6,107 bases of DNA from Methanosarcinales archaeon. GTDB taxonomy: Archaea > Halobacteriota > Methanosarcinia > Methanotrichales > Methanotrichaceae. Both the position numbers and the translations under genes were made by a program. The notes under the pieces were generated by a model that ran no database searches, had not been told where the DNA came from, and worked only from the letters and a program-made list of their open reading frames with translations. Where the stretch lies: assembly GCA_013415595.1 (NCBI GenBank), contig JAAEEW010000222.1, positions 1 to 6,107 on the forward strand, read 5' to 3'. This document shows positions 5,973 through 6,107 of the stretch, piece after piece (within the stretch, counting starts at the first letter, position 1; each line of letters starts with the position of its first letter).

Positions 5973-6020
5973 TCTTAACCCACTTATTTTTTATTTTATG
6001 TATTCCATCAGCCGGCTTCT

Positions 6021-6058
6021 GGTATAAGAATTTGTCATTGATTATATTTATATTTAAA
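6021..6058 (-). promoter_or_regulatory. AT-rich promoter region of the secreted-protein operon
   Basis: The minus strand offers two TATA-like candidates before the ATG at 5972: TTTAAATATAAATATA within 6043-6058, and CTTATACC at 6028-6021. The second would start transcription near 6000 and leave a leader of about 28 bases. The whole stretch 5973-6107 is strongly AT-rich and contains no coding signal that I can support. Which element is used cannot be decided from sequence alone. Confidence 0.4.
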
Positions 6059-6107
6059 TTATTTAATTATAATAGCGACATAAGCCATAATATATTCTTT
6101 TTAATGA

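Noticed and set aside
5785..6027. 80-residue plus-strand frame over the start of the small secreted protein
   Set aside because: Antisense to a gene with a clear signal peptide and conserved module; no supporting signals.

Overview
The window looks archaeal, most likely from a high-GC methanogen of the Methanotrichaceae (Methanothrix/Methanosaeta) type. Seen in the sequence: GC-rich genes rich in AGG/AGA arginine and ATA isoleucine codons, strongly AT-rich intergenic gaps, TATA-box-like promoters (for example TTTATATC 23 bases before a start codon), purine-rich GGGAGG ribosome-binding sites, T-rich 3' ends, and several secreted proteins of unknown function. The family-level placement is inference from the style of the proteins, not a database result.

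Layout: (1) Positions 1 to about 1475, minus strand: a large secreted protein built of 62-72-residue tandem repeats, running off the left edge. Its 5' end is damaged: a well-placed ribosome-binding site and ATG lead to a stop after five codons, and the long reading frame lacks an ATG at its natural signal-peptide start. (2) 1475-1760: an AT-rich divergent promoter region. (3) 1761-2864, plus: a two-domain VOC-superfamily protein resembling 4-hydroxyphenylpyruvate dioxygenase (HPPD), with the 2-His-1-Glu metal site retained and a nearly leaderless promoter. (4) 2976-3464, plus: a TspO/MBR membrane protein. (5) 3465-3657: a convergent intergenic region with a tandem A/T-rich repeat and a hairpin that probably end the minus-strand transcript. 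(6) 5972 down to 3658, minus: a probable two-gene operon of secreted proteins, first a 173-aa single-domain protein and then a 574-aa von Willebrand factor A (VWA) protein with an uncharacterised C-terminal half. Its AT-rich promoter region lies at the right edge.

Functionally the window falls into an envelope part (repeat protein, VWA protein, small secreted protein) and a central plus-strand pair. The HPPD-like enzyme belongs to a family that normally uses O2, and TspO proteins bind tetrapyrroles and are often linked to oxygen or light response. Finding both side by side in what looks like an anaerobe's genome is the most intriguing functional hint. I see no tRNA, rRNA, CRISPR array, transposase or integrase. 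The long open frames opposite the real genes look like high-GC shadows.
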